A DNA stretch of 64,000 bases, from assembly GCA_028285265.1 (NCBI GenBank), contig JANQPX010000068.1:1-64000 (forward strand), written 5' to 3'. The position numbers and the translations under genes were made by a program. The notes under the pieces were generated by a model. The model was not told where the DNA came from. It saw only the letters and a program-made list of their open reading frames with translations, and made no database searches. The DNA is from Geminicoccaceae bacterium (GTDB lineage: Bacteria > Pseudomonadota > Alphaproteobacteria > Geminicoccales > Geminicoccaceae). Of the stretch, positions 52,719 to 61,432 are shown one piece after another (the first letter of the stretch is position 1; the number at the start of each line of letters is the position of its first letter).

Positions 52719-53495
52719 TCACCATACCGCCAGCACGCGCGTCATGCCGCCCGAAGCATCCTTGACCTTCGACGGGCCGAGGATCAGCGTCGCCCCTGCT
52801 TCCGGAACGGCGGCGAGACCGGTCAGGTTCTCTACCGCCCATTTGCCAGCGCCGTGGATGATCTTGTGCGTCTGGAAATCCGGGTCCGGTCCCCAGTCCA
52901 CCGCAACGGTCTCAGTGCCGATCCCGACGATCTCGCGCTTCTGCACGAGGAACCGCGCGGCCTCGGCAGAAAATCCGGGATTGTGACGCACGCCTTCGGC
53001 GTCGCGGTTCAGGTGTTTGGTCAGATCGCCGGCGAAGCGATCCCAATCGGCGCGCAGGAAGACTGCCGCCCGGGCGGGGAGCTGGCCATGTTCCGCCTCC
53101 CAGGCGAGGATATCGTCGACGGTCAGCGCCGTGTCCGGATCGTCCTTTGCGCGGTCGGCGATGTTGATGATGGCGAGCGGCGCAAAGAAGCTTTCAACGT
53201 CAAGCTCATGGGCTGCTGCGCCGCCCGTGACGAAATGGTTCGGCGAATTGATGTTAGTGCCGTGGTGGTCATACATCGTCCACTTCGTGGTGTAGACGCC
53301 CACCTCTTCAAGCCGGGTGAGCGGCTCCATGTGAAATGGAAAGCTGACGCCCTTTATATGGAAGTAAGGCGTCTCGCCGGACAGCGTGTGCGTCAGGTCG
53401 GCGATGTGGCTGAACTCGAACGCGATGGGGGCTTTCAGTTTCGTGACATTGGCGGCTTCGGTCATGGCGGGGTCTTTCGTGCTTGACTGAGACAT
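52719..53495 (-). CDS. Cyclase-family (kynurenine formamidase-like) protein with altered metal motif
   Basis: 258 aa. Members are metal-dependent amidases or hydrolases such as KynB and isatin hydrolase. The fold is recognisable from ADLTHTLSGETPYFHIKGVS, FLRADWDRFAGD, GIGTETVAVDWGPDPDFQTH and KIIHGAGKWAVENLTGLAAV. The signature HxGTHxDxPxH reads HHGTNINSPNH at residues 77-87, so a His and an Asp that bind the metal are both Asn. Either it uses another metal set or it has lost catalysis. ATG at 53495 or 53465. Divergent from a TetR gene with a dyad between, and co-transcribed with the monooxygenase-like gene. Confidence 0.8.
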   Translation of the reverse strand: MSQSSTKDPAMTEAANVTKLKAPIAFEFSHIADLTHTLSGETPYFHIKGVSFPFHMEPLTRLEEVGVYTTKWTMYDHHGTNINSPNHFVTGGAAAHELDVESFFAPLAIINIADRAKDDPDTALTVDDILAWEAEHGQLPARAAVFLRADWDRFAGDLTKHLNRDAEGVRHNPGFSAEAARFLVQKREIVGIGTETVAVDWGPDPDFQTHKIIHGAGKWAVENLTGLAAVPEAGATLILGPSKVKDASGGMTRVLAVW

Positions 53496-53506
53496 TGCTT
53501 ATTGCG

Positions 53507-53524
53507 ATACGTTGTGCATCGTAT
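53507..53524. promoter_or_regulatory. Dyad between cyclase-like and TetR genes
   Basis: ATACG, eight bases, CGTAT: a perfect 5-bp-arm dyad 12 bases upstream of the cyclase-like start and 37 bases before the TetR gene. A related half (GTATCGTA) overlaps the TetR ribosome region at about 53551-53559. Likely the TetR operator. Confidence 0.55.
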
Positions 53525-53560
53525 ATAGAGGTGCTGATTTAGGAGTCAAGGTGTATCGTA

Positions 53561-54175
53561 ATGGAAAATGAGGCGATCCAATCCGCCCGCGGCAGACCGA
53601 TGGACCCGAAAGTCCACGAAGCCATCCTTTCCGCGACCATGAAGCTTCTGGAAACGCAGTCGGTCGGAGAGTTGACGATAAAGGGAATTGCCGACGCCGC
53701 AGGCGTCACCCGCCCGGCGATCTATCGGCGATGGTCAACGCCGACCGAAATCGCGCTCGACGCATTTCTCGAGACCGCAGACCGCGAAATTCCTATCCAG
53801 GTTGGCGGTGATCCGATCAAAGCGCTAGCGGAGCACATACTGGCAATGACGCGCTTCATGAAGAGCGAGCGCGGGCGGGTCGTGACCGAACTCCTTGGCG
53901 CCGCGCAGAGCGATCCTGAACTTCTCGCGCTCTTCCGCGAGCGCTTCCTGGAACAGAGGAGAAGGCTCGGGCGCAGCCTGTTCCAGGACGGCATCGACCG
54001 GGATGCTTTTGACACAAACCTCGATATTAATCTCGCGATCGATCTTTATGCCGGACCGATTTACCATCGCGCGCTGGCAGGTCATGAGACGCTCACCGAT
54101 GCGTTCGCCGAGCGACTTGCGGATTACGTTCTGCGCGCAATCGGCGCAGAACGTAGTGCGATAACAAAGCAATAG
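53561..54175 (+). CDS. TetR/AcrR family repressor
   Basis: 204 aa. HTH at about 18-62 (HEAILSATMKLLETQSVGEL, TIKGIADAAGVTRPAIYRRW), then a helical ligand domain (about 75-195) of the TetR_C type with FLEQRRRLGRSLFQDGIDRD and YAGPIYHRALAGHETLTDAF. ATG start with a plausible site upstream. It diverges from the cyclase-like/monooxygenase-like pair and most likely represses it, together with its own gene, through the dyad at 53507-53524. Confidence 0.9.
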   Translation: MENEAIQSARGRPMDPKVHEAILSATMKLLETQSVGELTIKGIADAAGVTRPAIYRRWSTPTEIALDAFLETADREIPIQVGGDPIKALAEHILAMTRFMKSERGRVVTELLGAAQSDPELLALFRERFLEQRRRLGRSLFQDGIDRDAFDTNLDINLAIDLYAGPIYHRALAGHETLTDAFAERLADYVLRAIGAERSAITKQ

Positions 54176-54286
54176 TTCACATCTTCATCACGCATGAACC
54201 GCGACCCGCTATTCGCAAATCTTGGTGCGCTCTCCCAACTCTATAGCCTGTCTTTGCCCTGTAGCAACCGCTGCTTTTCCAGTTTC

Positions 54287-54565
54287 TCAGTTAAGCAGAA
54301 GGCCGCCATCGACCGGCAGGACGACGCCGGTGATGTAAGGATTCATCATCAGACTGACGGCGGCCGCTGAGATGCGCTCAGACTCACCAGTGCGCGCCAC
54401 CGGCAGGTCTTTCTCCATCCGCGCCGCTAGGTTTTTACGCTCTTCGTTCCGCCAGGCGTTGGTGAGCACCAAGCGGGCGCGATCGAGTTCACGCGGTTTG
54501 GGGCAGATAGTTGGCGAAACCAGATATCTCGTCTCGCCTATCGCATCGACGGCCTTTGCTAACAT
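54287..54565 (-). pseudogene. Short-chain dehydrogenase, C-terminal fragment
   Basis: Ends with LPVARTGESERISAAAVSLM and MNPYITGVVLPVDGGLLLN, the normal C-terminus of SDR enzymes (LPVGRxGxPxDIAxAxxFLxxxxxxTGxxLxVDGG). The first 35 codons are not SDR-like, and the Rossmann motif and the catalytic Tyr-x-x-x-Lys are missing. A remnant. Confidence 0.75.
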
Positions 54566-54607
54566 TGCTGAAGTCCGCTGAGCATTCAGGCGGCAGATCG
54601 CTAAGAC

Positions 54608-55090
54608 TTGCTAGTGCCAAACAGCGTCTACCTCATTCCCTGCAACCGCCTTGGTTGGATTCTAAGCGATCTGAGGCTGGCCCACGAGTATTGCTTCTTC
54701 CTTCATGATGCGAGTGCCCGCCTTGGGGCGGAATATGAAGGAGCGGAGGCGTACGTCTTAAGCTTCAATTTCCGCAACAAGACGGAAGCGTAGGCCTTCA
54801 ACCGACACGCGGCTAAAGACGACCCTATCACAGCAATGCACGCTGGCGTATATGAGGCCGAAGCGCGGAAGGTTGTGTTGAATCAGATTACCATGGCGAT
54901 GGTGTCAGACTGCCTGCACCATATCTACGAGGCGCTTCGCTGTCTCGAAAAACGCAAGGTAATTGTGGCGCTCAACCTGCTGCGAAAGCCACTCACCGAC
55001 AACCTCCTCTATCTCTTGTGGATGCTGGGTGACGAGGACAGTTTCTACCATACCTTCAGGGAGGTTTATCATCAGAGTGTTGTGTGCTGA
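54608..55090 (+). pseudogene. Uncharacterised helical protein interrupted by one amber codon
   Basis: One reading frame runs from about 54608 to the stop at 55088-55090 with a single TAG at 54791-54793. Before it: YLIPCNRLGWILSDLRLAHE, GAEAYVLSFNFRNKTEA. After it: AFNRHAAKDDPITAMHAGVY, VSDCLHHIYEALRCLEKRKV, NLLRKPLTDNLLYLLWMLGD. The second half looks like a well-formed helical domain of a family I cannot name. The frame is kept on both sides, so this may be a recent nonsense mutation. The C-terminus is probably also truncated by local rearrangement. Confidence 0.5.
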
Positions 55091-55144
55091 TGAACCTGCT
55101 GCCTTTTACCTAAAATGCGACGATCGGCAAGATCTCCCCGTTGA

Positions 55145-55624
55145 CTAGCTCGTGAGCCCCTTTGCCGGACCGGAGGGCGCGTTCTCGGCATTGCCTGTGG
55201 TCGCGTGCCTGAAAAGAACAGTCGCGCCACCTTGTATGCCGCGGAGCATAGCCAGTGCCAGGTGGTTGTTCTGGGCGGCGATCTCTTCAAGCAACTCGCG
55301 AGGCGCGTGCAAGACGACACAGGCGGTTTCGGCTTTCACCTGCGCGGGCGCTACCGCGTCAAAAAGTGCGACACCCCCATGCCAGTTGCCCGGTCGGTCA
55401 TCGGTCCATTCAAAGGGCGTGTCAGAACCAACAACTTTGCGCGACATCCACCAGCGGCCTTCTATCAGAAAGCTATAACATCGCCGAGGAGATGCTGGAT
55501 CCAAGATCGTGCTATCGGCTTCATACCGCACGATTTCGGAACCATTGATGAGTTTTTTCATTGCCACATCATCTAGTTCTGAAAAGTGATCGATACGAGC
55601 TATGTCGGCGGCTTTGACTATCAT
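55145..55624 (-). CDS. Crp/Fnr-type cyclic-nucleotide-binding-like protein without HTH
   Basis: 159 aa from ATG at 55624 (GGGAGAG upstream), which fits better than the first ATG at 55663. Residues 12-125 resemble the beta-roll sensor domain of the Crp/Fnr family (FSELDDVAMKKLINGSEIVR, SFLIEGRWWMSRKVVGSD), followed by a long helix (ELLEEIAAQNNHLALAMLRG). The C-terminal winged helix is absent, so it should not bind DNA alone. It follows the NmrA-type gene by 65 bases on the same strand. The adenylate cyclase at 32327 could supply a ligand, but that is speculation. Confidence 0.6.
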   Translation of the reverse strand: MIVKAADIARIDHFSELDDVAMKKLINGSEIVRYEADSTILDPASPRRCYSFLIEGRWWMSRKVVGSDTPFEWTDDRPGNWHGGVALFDAVAPAQVKAETACVVLHAPRELLEEIAAQNNHLALAMLRGIQGGATVLFRHATTGNAENAPSGPAKGLTS

Positions 55625-55688
55625 CTTGAATCTCTCCCAGTATGGTAAGGCCCTGGCCCGCATCTCGGACCAGGGGGTTCGAATTCGT

Positions 55689-56588
55689 TTATACGCTTGC
55701 GGCCGATTTTAGCGCGGCACTGTTGCGCTCGATGAAGTCCGACCAGTTTGCCGGAGCGCGGCCAACGGCCGCCTCAAAGGCTTGGGCATCAAAAGTCTGG
55801 TCCGCGCCGGGGATTGCACCAGCCGCATTCAGTCGAAACTGGTCGCGAATACAGGCCATATAGGCTGGGTCGGCGCCGGCACCTACAGCGCCCTCGTAAA
55901 ACACCTGCGGATCCAGCGGAACAATTTGGATCTCTTGATCGAGGTGATTGCCAATTTGCTTGGCGACATCTGCCATGGTCGCCGCCTCATAACCGAGACG
56001 CCAGACTTGGCCCGCGAACTCATCAGGCCTTTGCAGTGCGGCAACCGCGATCGCTGCGACATCCTTCGCATCGACCCAGCTCCAACGTGCATCTCCGATT
56101 AGGCTGGTTAGAGAGTTCCCTTGAAGCCATCCAAAGCCAAGCACGTTCTGCATGTACCCTTCGGGGCGGATATGCGTGAAACGGAAGCCTTGCTGTTCAA
56201 TGTAGGCCTCGATCATTCTGTGCCAGCCCCAATGGGCGACCTCTGCAGTATCTGCACCCGAGGCGCCGACATGGACTATGTGGTCAACGCCATCGGATTT
56301 GGCAGCATCGATGACACGTTTCGATTGTTTCATCATATCGACCGTGTAACCGGTCATCAGGAGGATGCTGTCAACGTTCGACACAGCTTTCTTGACCGTA
56401 TCGCCATCGTCGAGATCCAAGTTTATTGGGGTGACCCCAAGGTCTCGCATCTTCCGCGCTTGGTAATCACGACGCACCGCTGCAAGAACATCTAACTCTG
56501 GGCTTTCGGCAAGGGTCCTCACTACGTCACCACCGACTTGACCAGTTGCGCCAATGATCAGCGCACGTCGTTTCGAATTCGTTGTCAT
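55689..56588 (-). CDS. NmrA/HSCARG-type NAD(P)-binding protein
   Basis: 299 aa atypical short-chain reductase. Rossmann motif IIGATGQVGGDVV at 11-23, then DVLAAVRRDYQARKMRDLGV, VDSILLMTGYTVDMMKQSKR, IVHVGASGADTAEVAHWGWH, and FTHIRPEGYMQNVLGFGWLQ. The Tyr-x-x-x-Lys dyad of classical SDRs is not present, as is usual for NmrA-like redox sensors or nitroalkane/quinone reductases. Second gene after the other NmrA-type gene (45 bases apart) and before the Crp-like gene: an apparent three-gene operon opposite a LysR regulator. Confidence 0.85.
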   Translation of the reverse strand: MTTNSKRRALIIGATGQVGGDVVRTLAESPELDVLAAVRRDYQARKMRDLGVTPINLDLDDGDTVKKAVSNVDSILLMTGYTVDMMKQSKRVIDAAKSDGVDHIVHVGASGADTAEVAHWGWHRMIEAYIEQQGFRFTHIRPEGYMQNVLGFGWLQGNSLTSLIGDARWSWVDAKDVAAIAVAALQRPDEFAGQVWRLGYEAATMADVAKQIGNHLDQEIQIVPLDPQVFYEGAVGAGADPAYMACIRDQFRLNAAGAIPGADQTFDAQAFEAAVGRAPANWSDFIERNSAALKSAASV

Positions 56589-56633
56589 TTTTCTGTTCCT
56601 TTCGGGTTTAATTTTGAGAAGTTTTTGGAACGT

Positions 56634-57638
56634 TCAGTCGCCGCTGATGGCATCTTTTTGAACGTCGCCGGCATCGCCGCGCCAACCGGTCTCGCGAAGC
56701 CAGGTTTCAAAGCTGCGCAGGCCCGGGTGAATTGAGCGCAACGCGTCGTAGTCTCTGGGATGCGCGTGGCCATGGCGGTAGAACAGGAAGTTGTTCAGCA
56801 CATCGTGCGCATTTGGCAGGTCGGATGCGAGAAAGTCCGCATCGCTCGGAGCGGCGTATTCGGCAGGAATGCCAGTTACCTTCTCGAAGGTGCTGACAGC
56901 TTCTGGCAGCGTTGGCGCGTCAGAACCAATTCGTAATGTGCGACCACCCCACTTGCCGGGATCAGAAAACATAATCTGTGCAAAGGCACCGATATCGTCC
57001 AGAGCCACCATCGGCCACGGTGCATCGCCGGCCAAAGGTCCACGGAAGATCAAACCTTCGCGGCCATCGCTTAACGTGCCAGCCTCAGGTAGGAAAATGC
57101 TCTGAAAGTTCTCGATATAGGGCTCGGTTACCAAGACCGCTGTGTTGTTGGAGTACCAGCCGTCGTCATCCTGGCGAAAGAACTCGTCAGACCGACGCCA
57201 ATCGATTTCGTGTTCAACCGAGGCCTTGGCATCGTAGTGCGGGACGGGGACTGCGCCATCTGAGAGGTTCGCAGCGGCATCCAGGGACGAATGGACAAAG
57301 AGCTCGACGTCGGCGCGTTTTGCGGCTTCGAGGGCGCGTAAACCATGTGTGCGTTCACGCGTGACCGATTTTTCTCCGGCAGCCCAGAAATTGGTGTTCG
57401 CAAAAGCGCCATAGGCACCTTTCATCGCGTCATCGAGGCCGGAACCATCTTCCAAGTCGCCCACGACGAACTCGAGCCTTTCTCCCGCGCGCGCCTTCAT
57501 GGCCTGAGCCCGTGCGCTTTCGGGATCGCGGGTGAGAATCCGCACGGCCCAGTCAGTTGTTTTGTCATTCAGGAGACTGTCCACGACGGCGCGCCCCATA
57601 GCGCCAGTGCCTCCAATGATTGCAATGGTTTTGGTCAT
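56634..57638 (-). CDS. NmrA-family NAD(P)-binding protein
   Basis: 334 aa. Rossmann motif AIIGGTGAMGRAVVDSLL at residues 6-23, then RILTRDPESARAQAMKARAG, EFVVGDLEDGSGLDDAMKGA, YGAFANTNFWAAGEKSVTRE and ELFVHSSLDAAANLSDGAVP, the order of NmrA-like reductases. It is only distantly similar to the NmrA-type gene downstream, so not a recent duplicate. First gene of the NmrA-NmrA-Crp-like unit, divergent from a LysR gene; both are likely under its control through the dyad at 57741-57759. Confidence 0.85.
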   Translation of the reverse strand: MTKTIAIIGGTGAMGRAVVDSLLNDKTTDWAVRILTRDPESARAQAMKARAGERLEFVVGDLEDGSGLDDAMKGAYGAFANTNFWAAGEKSVTRERTHGLRALEAAKRADVELFVHSSLDAAANLSDGAVPVPHYDAKASVEHEIDWRRSDEFFRQDDDGWYSNNTAVLVTEPYIENFQSIFLPEAGTLSDGREGLIFRGPLAGDAPWPMVALDDIGAFAQIMFSDPGKWGGRTLRIGSDAPTLPEAVSTFEKVTGIPAEYAAPSDADFLASDLPNAHDVLNNFLFYRHGHAHPRDYDALRSIHPGLRSFETWLRETGWRGDAGDVQKDAISGD

Positions 57639-57740
57639 TTTCGAGCTCCGTGTCTTTCTTTGGTTTCGAGTTGCGCGTCAAGTGCCGCGCTCCTTGGACT
57701 TCAAGATAGGCGAGCCATATTATCTATTGAAACGCATTGT

Positions 57741-57759
57741 ATGGATAAGTAATATCCAT
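57741..57759. promoter_or_regulatory. LysR-type operator dyad
   Basis: ATGGATA-AGTAA-TATCCAT, perfect 7-bp arms, 5-base spacer, ending 3 bases before the LysR ATG. LysR proteins recognise such two-fold sites and often repress themselves from one next to the start. A partial third arm (CATGGAT) overlaps the start codon. Confidence 0.7.
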
Positions 57760-57762
57760 GAC

Positions 57763-58671
57763 ATGGATTTGACCCGCATCGATCTGAACCTGCTGCTTGT
57801 CTATGAGGCGCTGATGAATGAGCGGCACGTGAGCCGCGCGGGAAACCGTCTCCATCTCAGCCAATCGGCGACGAGCAGCGCATTGCGCAGGCTTAGAGAG
57901 ACTCTGAATGATGAACTGTTTGTTCGAACCTCTGATGGAATGATCCCCACACCCAGGGCATTGGAGCTTGAGGGGCCATTGCGCGGAGCATTGCGCGATG
58001 TTCGCGCTGCATTGGAGGGCGGTACTTTTGATCCCGTAACAGCGGTCCATGCATTTACAATCAGCGCCAGTGATTACGATGTCGCGCTTCACATTCCGCG
58101 TCTTTCTCAACGGCTCTCGATAGAGGCGCCTGGCGTCGACCTAAGGATACTGCCGCACACCAATGTCGACGCTGTTGCGCAGCTCGATACAGCCTTTGTC
58201 GACCTTGCACTCGGATGGTTTCCGCGGGCGCCCAGTCGACTTCACAAAACTCTGCTGTTGGAAGAGGAGTTCGTTTGCGTGATGCGGCGAGGGCATCCTC
58301 TTGCATCTTCATTGGTGAAGCTCGAGGCCTTTGCAAGTGCGCCGCATCTGTTGGTGACCCTTGTTGGGGACACCACCGGTATAATTGATGATATTCTCGC
58401 TGAGCGTGGACTGGAACGGCGGGTCGCAATGACAATTCCGCACTTCGCCGCTGCACCATACGTCCTTGCGCACACGGACTTGATCGCGGCGTTGCCCAAG
58501 CGTATCTCGGACCGTTTCGCGAGCCAATATGGGCTTGTCGCCAAGCCATTGCCATTTGAGAGTTATCGAACTCGCCATGAGATGTTGTGGCACCCGCGGG
58601 TGGATAAGCATCCCGCTCACCAGTGGCTGAGGAAAGCGCTAACGGAAGTGATCCAAATGGATAGCAAGTAG
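57763..58671 (+). CDS. LysR-family transcription regulator (NodD/NahR-like)
   Basis: 302 aa from ATG at 57763 (MDLTRIDLNLLLVYEALMNE), chosen by homology; the longer frame from 57532 is not conserved-looking and would cover the operator. HTH about 6-65 (RHVSRAGNRLHLSQSATSSA, LRRLRETLNDELFVRTSDGM), effector domain from about 90 (AFTISASDYDVALHIPRLSQ). Same subgroup as the regulator at 43998. Divergent from the NmrA-type operon. Complete. Confidence 0.9.
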   Translation: MDLTRIDLNLLLVYEALMNERHVSRAGNRLHLSQSATSSALRRLRETLNDELFVRTSDGMIPTPRALELEGPLRGALRDVRAALEGGTFDPVTAVHAFTISASDYDVALHIPRLSQRLSIEAPGVDLRILPHTNVDAVAQLDTAFVDLALGWFPRAPSRLHKTLLLEEEFVCVMRRGHPLASSLVKLEAFASAPHLLVTLVGDTTGIIDDILAERGLERRVAMTIPHFAAAPYVLAHTDLIAALPKRISDRFASQYGLVAKPLPFESYRTRHEMLWHPRVDKHPAHQWLRKALTEVIQMDSK

Positions 58672-58704
58672 TTCGGAGCCTGACACAATCTCCGCCCCTC
58701 ATGG

Positions 58705-59123
58705 TCAAACTGCAATTTGGCTTTCTTGAACGGCGCGCTCAAAGACTTTGTAATTGCCTTCATTCCAGCTGAGCTCTTCGACAACCTTATAAATCCTCCA
58801 AGCATCGGGATGATTCCGCAGCCAGAAGTTACGGGTTCCGACCATGATTTGCGCCGGTTCACCCCACTCGTTCTTTTGTAATGTCTGACATGCAGCAAGA
58901 CACTTACATATGCCTCGTCGCCATCAGTCACAATTCGGTAAGGCGTCAGGTTATGTTGTGTCGCGTCCAGAGCATCGAAGAAAGCCGCAGCACCAGCTAC
59001 CCAGTCATTGGCTCCTACCTCCTGAATCCCGCCGCTACCAATTGAGACGGAAAAATCCATTTCTAGATTGTCTTCAAATAACGCGCGACGCATGGCCCAT
59101 TCTTTCTTGTCCAAGCTGTACAC
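58705..59123 (-). pseudogene. SnoaL/NTF2-like protein with single-base frameshift
   Basis: The gene starts MYSLDKKEWAMRRALFEDNL and proceeds through GANDWVAGAAAFFDALDATQ and ATQHNLTPYRIVTDGDEAYV to a run of four A (58871-58875 on the plus strand reads TTTTG), where the frame shifts; the continuation KNEWGEPAQIMVGTRNFWLR, PDAWRIYKVVEELSWNEGNY, FERAVQESQIAV ends with TGA at 58705-58707. Joined they give a normal 140-aa NTF2-fold protein. The shift at a short homopolymer could be a sequencing error. Confidence 0.82.
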
Positions 59124-59302
59124 GTAACAGTTCGAAATCTACCGAATGGCTTCCTGATCAAGCAGCAACTGGAGTTTTTCACTGGTGTTGGAATGGTTGG
59201 AGACAATAAAACCTGGGATCGTTGGGCGTTCGGACAATCCTTGCACAAGGTTGGTTCCTGGATGTGTTACGAGCTAAGCCTCGCAGCGGTGAGGAGGCAC
59301 CG

Positions 59303-60477
59303 ATGCCCGCCGCGAGAGTCGCGATGCGCAAGATCAGAGAAGTTCTTCGTCTCCACCATGTCTGCGGGCTGAGCAAACGCAGGATTGCGCCGTTGATCGG
59401 CATCGGTCCGATGTGGTCGGTGACTACCTCCGTCGAGCTCGGGAGGCCGATCTGGGAAGGCCTCTGCCTGAGGATCTCGATGATGAAGCGTTGGAACGAC
59501 GATTGTTTCCACCGCTGCCATCGCCAATTGCCGAGGCACGGCCGGCTCCGGATTGGCCCACGATCGCGAAAGAGCTTCGACGCAAAGACGTCACGCTTCG
59601 GCTTGTTTGGGAAGAATACCGAGTGCAGCATCCGGACGGCTTTGGTTACTCCTGATTCTGTGACATGCATCGTGCCTGGCAAGGCCGTCTGTCGCCGACC
59701 ATGCGTCAGGAGCACCAAGCCGGCGAGAAGATGTTTGTCGACTATGCCGGTCAAACCATGCCGATCGTCACAAGGCCTGCCGGTGAAGTCCGTGACACTC
59801 AGATTTTCATCGCCGTTCTCGGCGCCTCCAATTTCAGCTTCGTGACGGCACAATGGTCGCAAAGCCTCCGGGATGGGATCGCTGCCCACGTTGAGGCCTT
59901 CAACGCCATCGGCGGTGTTACCGCCCAAGTTGTCTGCGGCAATCTCAGGGCCGGCGTGACCAAAGCGTCACGCTTTGAGCCAACCATCAACGCCACCTAC
60001 CGTGAGATGGCCGAGCATTACGGCACGGCCATCATGCCAACCAGGCCGAGAAAGCCATGCGATAAAGCGAAGGTCGAGGTCGGTGTTCAGGTGGTTGAGC
60101 GCTGGGTGCTGGCCAGGCTGCGTAATCGAACCTTCTTCTCTCTCGATCAACTCAACCACGAACTCTGTCGGTTGACCGTCGATCTGAATGCCCGTGTCAT
60201 GCGCCATCTCGGCGTATCACGTCGCGAGCTCTTTGAGCGGCTCGATCGCCAGCCCTCTAGCCATTGCCCGAGACACCCTACGAATATGCCGAATGGCGCT
60301 AAGCTCGGGTCGGTCTCGACTATCTTCCCGCCTGCAGCCGCATCGCGGCGAAGGTCGGGCCCGTCATGCCGGATCTTCGGAGCTTCGCTCCTGCAGACCG
60401 GGCATCATCGAGGTCGAGGCCCACTTCTACTCCGTACCCCACCGTCTGTTGCGCGAACCGGTTGACGTTCGGGTGTA
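59303..60477 (+). mobile_element. istA: IS21-family istA transposase, multiply broken
   Basis: Piece 1, from ATG 59303: VAMRKIREVLRLHHVCGLSK, an IstA N-terminal HTH. A shift at about 59408 leads to piece 2: VVGDYLRRAREADLGRPLPE, RKDVTLRLVWEEYRVQHPDG, then a stop at 59653-59655. Piece 3, from about 59665: EKMFVDYAGQTMPIVTRPAG (first catalytic Asp), NLRAGVTKASRFEPTINATY, PTRPRKPCDKAKVEVGVQVV (second Asp and Glu region). After SRRELFERLDRQPS further shifts occur; the last piece IIEVEAHFYSVPHRLLREPV ends at 60475-60477. The istB helper gene is absent. Inactive. Confidence 0.9.
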
Positions 60478-60742
60478 GGCGTCGCATTCGACTATCCAAA
60501 TATTATGAAAAAGAACCTTGGTATTCTGGAAGCCAAGCAGCGACGGCAGTTTCTACACTCAAAGTAGTTTGATCAGCTTTCGAGATGTAATGCTTCCAGG
60601 AGGACGTCTTCATTGCGCACGTTTCGCAGGAGCTGGCTAATCAATGTTCGGTCTAGCGAACATGATCTGCACAGTATGACCATAGCGAGTGGCTCCTTGG
60701 ACTACTCGGCAACAAATAGGTGTCTGGTCTGAAATTCGTTCC

Positions 60743-61393
60743 ATGCCTGTCACCAATTCATCCAATGGCCGATCGTTATACAGCAGGTACGCTTGTCTTT
60801 TCAGCGCTCTGTTGTTGTTGCTTATCGCTATCGGCGGACCGAGCTTTGCACGCAGCACGGATTTGGCAGCAGCCGAAGTCGCTGTCGAAAGAATCGCTAA
60901 AGAGATTCAATCGGGTCTAACCCAGTCGACCCGCGAGCAACGGTTAGCAAGTCTTACCTCGACCATCGAAAATAACACTAATGTCGATCTACTGAGCCGG
61001 CTGGCCCTTGGCCGCCATTGGCGCTCACTGGATGAACAACAGAGGCGCGAATATCAGTCTTTGTTCCGCACCGCGATCCTCGGCACGTTTGCTGGTCGCC
61101 TTGAGAGTATCGCAATGGAAATTAGTGCGCCTATCGAAGGACAGTTTCAAGTCGATGGCAGCCGGCACGCTGGCAGCAATGGCATTTTGGTTCGTTCACG
61201 GTTCAAGCCAAACGCACGGGCGTCGGTGACAGTCGATTGGCTGCTACGCGACGCGTCTATCGTCGACCTAATCATCGAGGGGGTGAGCCTATTGATCACT
61301 CAGAGGGCAGAATTTGCTTCGGTCATCGAACGTTCTGACATCGATGGCCTCATTGAAGAGTTGCAGATAAGGATCGGCCGGCTGGAGCAATAA
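60743..61393 (+). CDS. MlaC/Ttg2D-like periplasmic protein
   Basis: 216 aa from ATG at 60743, where a signal peptide starts (SRYACLFSALLLLLIAIGGPSFA covers about 15-37). The mature part is helical then beta, with LASLTSTIENNTNVDLLSRL, ALGRHWRSLDEQQRREYQSL (the usual fxxxllxxTY-like block) and SVTVDWLLRDASIVDLIIEG, the pattern of the MlaC/toluene-tolerance family that carries phospholipids across the periplasm. The other Mla genes are not here; instead RND efflux genes follow on the same strand, which suggests a lipid- or solvent-export role with that pump. Overlap of promoters not determined. Confidence 0.8.
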   Translation: MPVTNSSNGRSLYSRYACLFSALLLLLIAIGGPSFARSTDLAAAEVAVERIAKEIQSGLTQSTREQRLASLTSTIENNTNVDLLSRLALGRHWRSLDEQQRREYQSLFRTAILGTFAGRLESIAMEISAPIEGQFQVDGSRHAGSNGILVRSRFKPNARASVTVDWLLRDASIVDLIIEGVSLLITQRAEFASVIERSDIDGLIEELQIRIGRLEQ

Positions 61394-61432
61394 TGCAGCC
61401 ATGTCGCGCTGGATGAGATCTGCCTAATCCTC

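Noticed and set aside
57532..57762. 77-residue N-terminal extension of the LysR protein
   Set aside because: It overlaps the start of the divergent NmrA gene and the operator dyad; LysR homology begins at ATG 57763.
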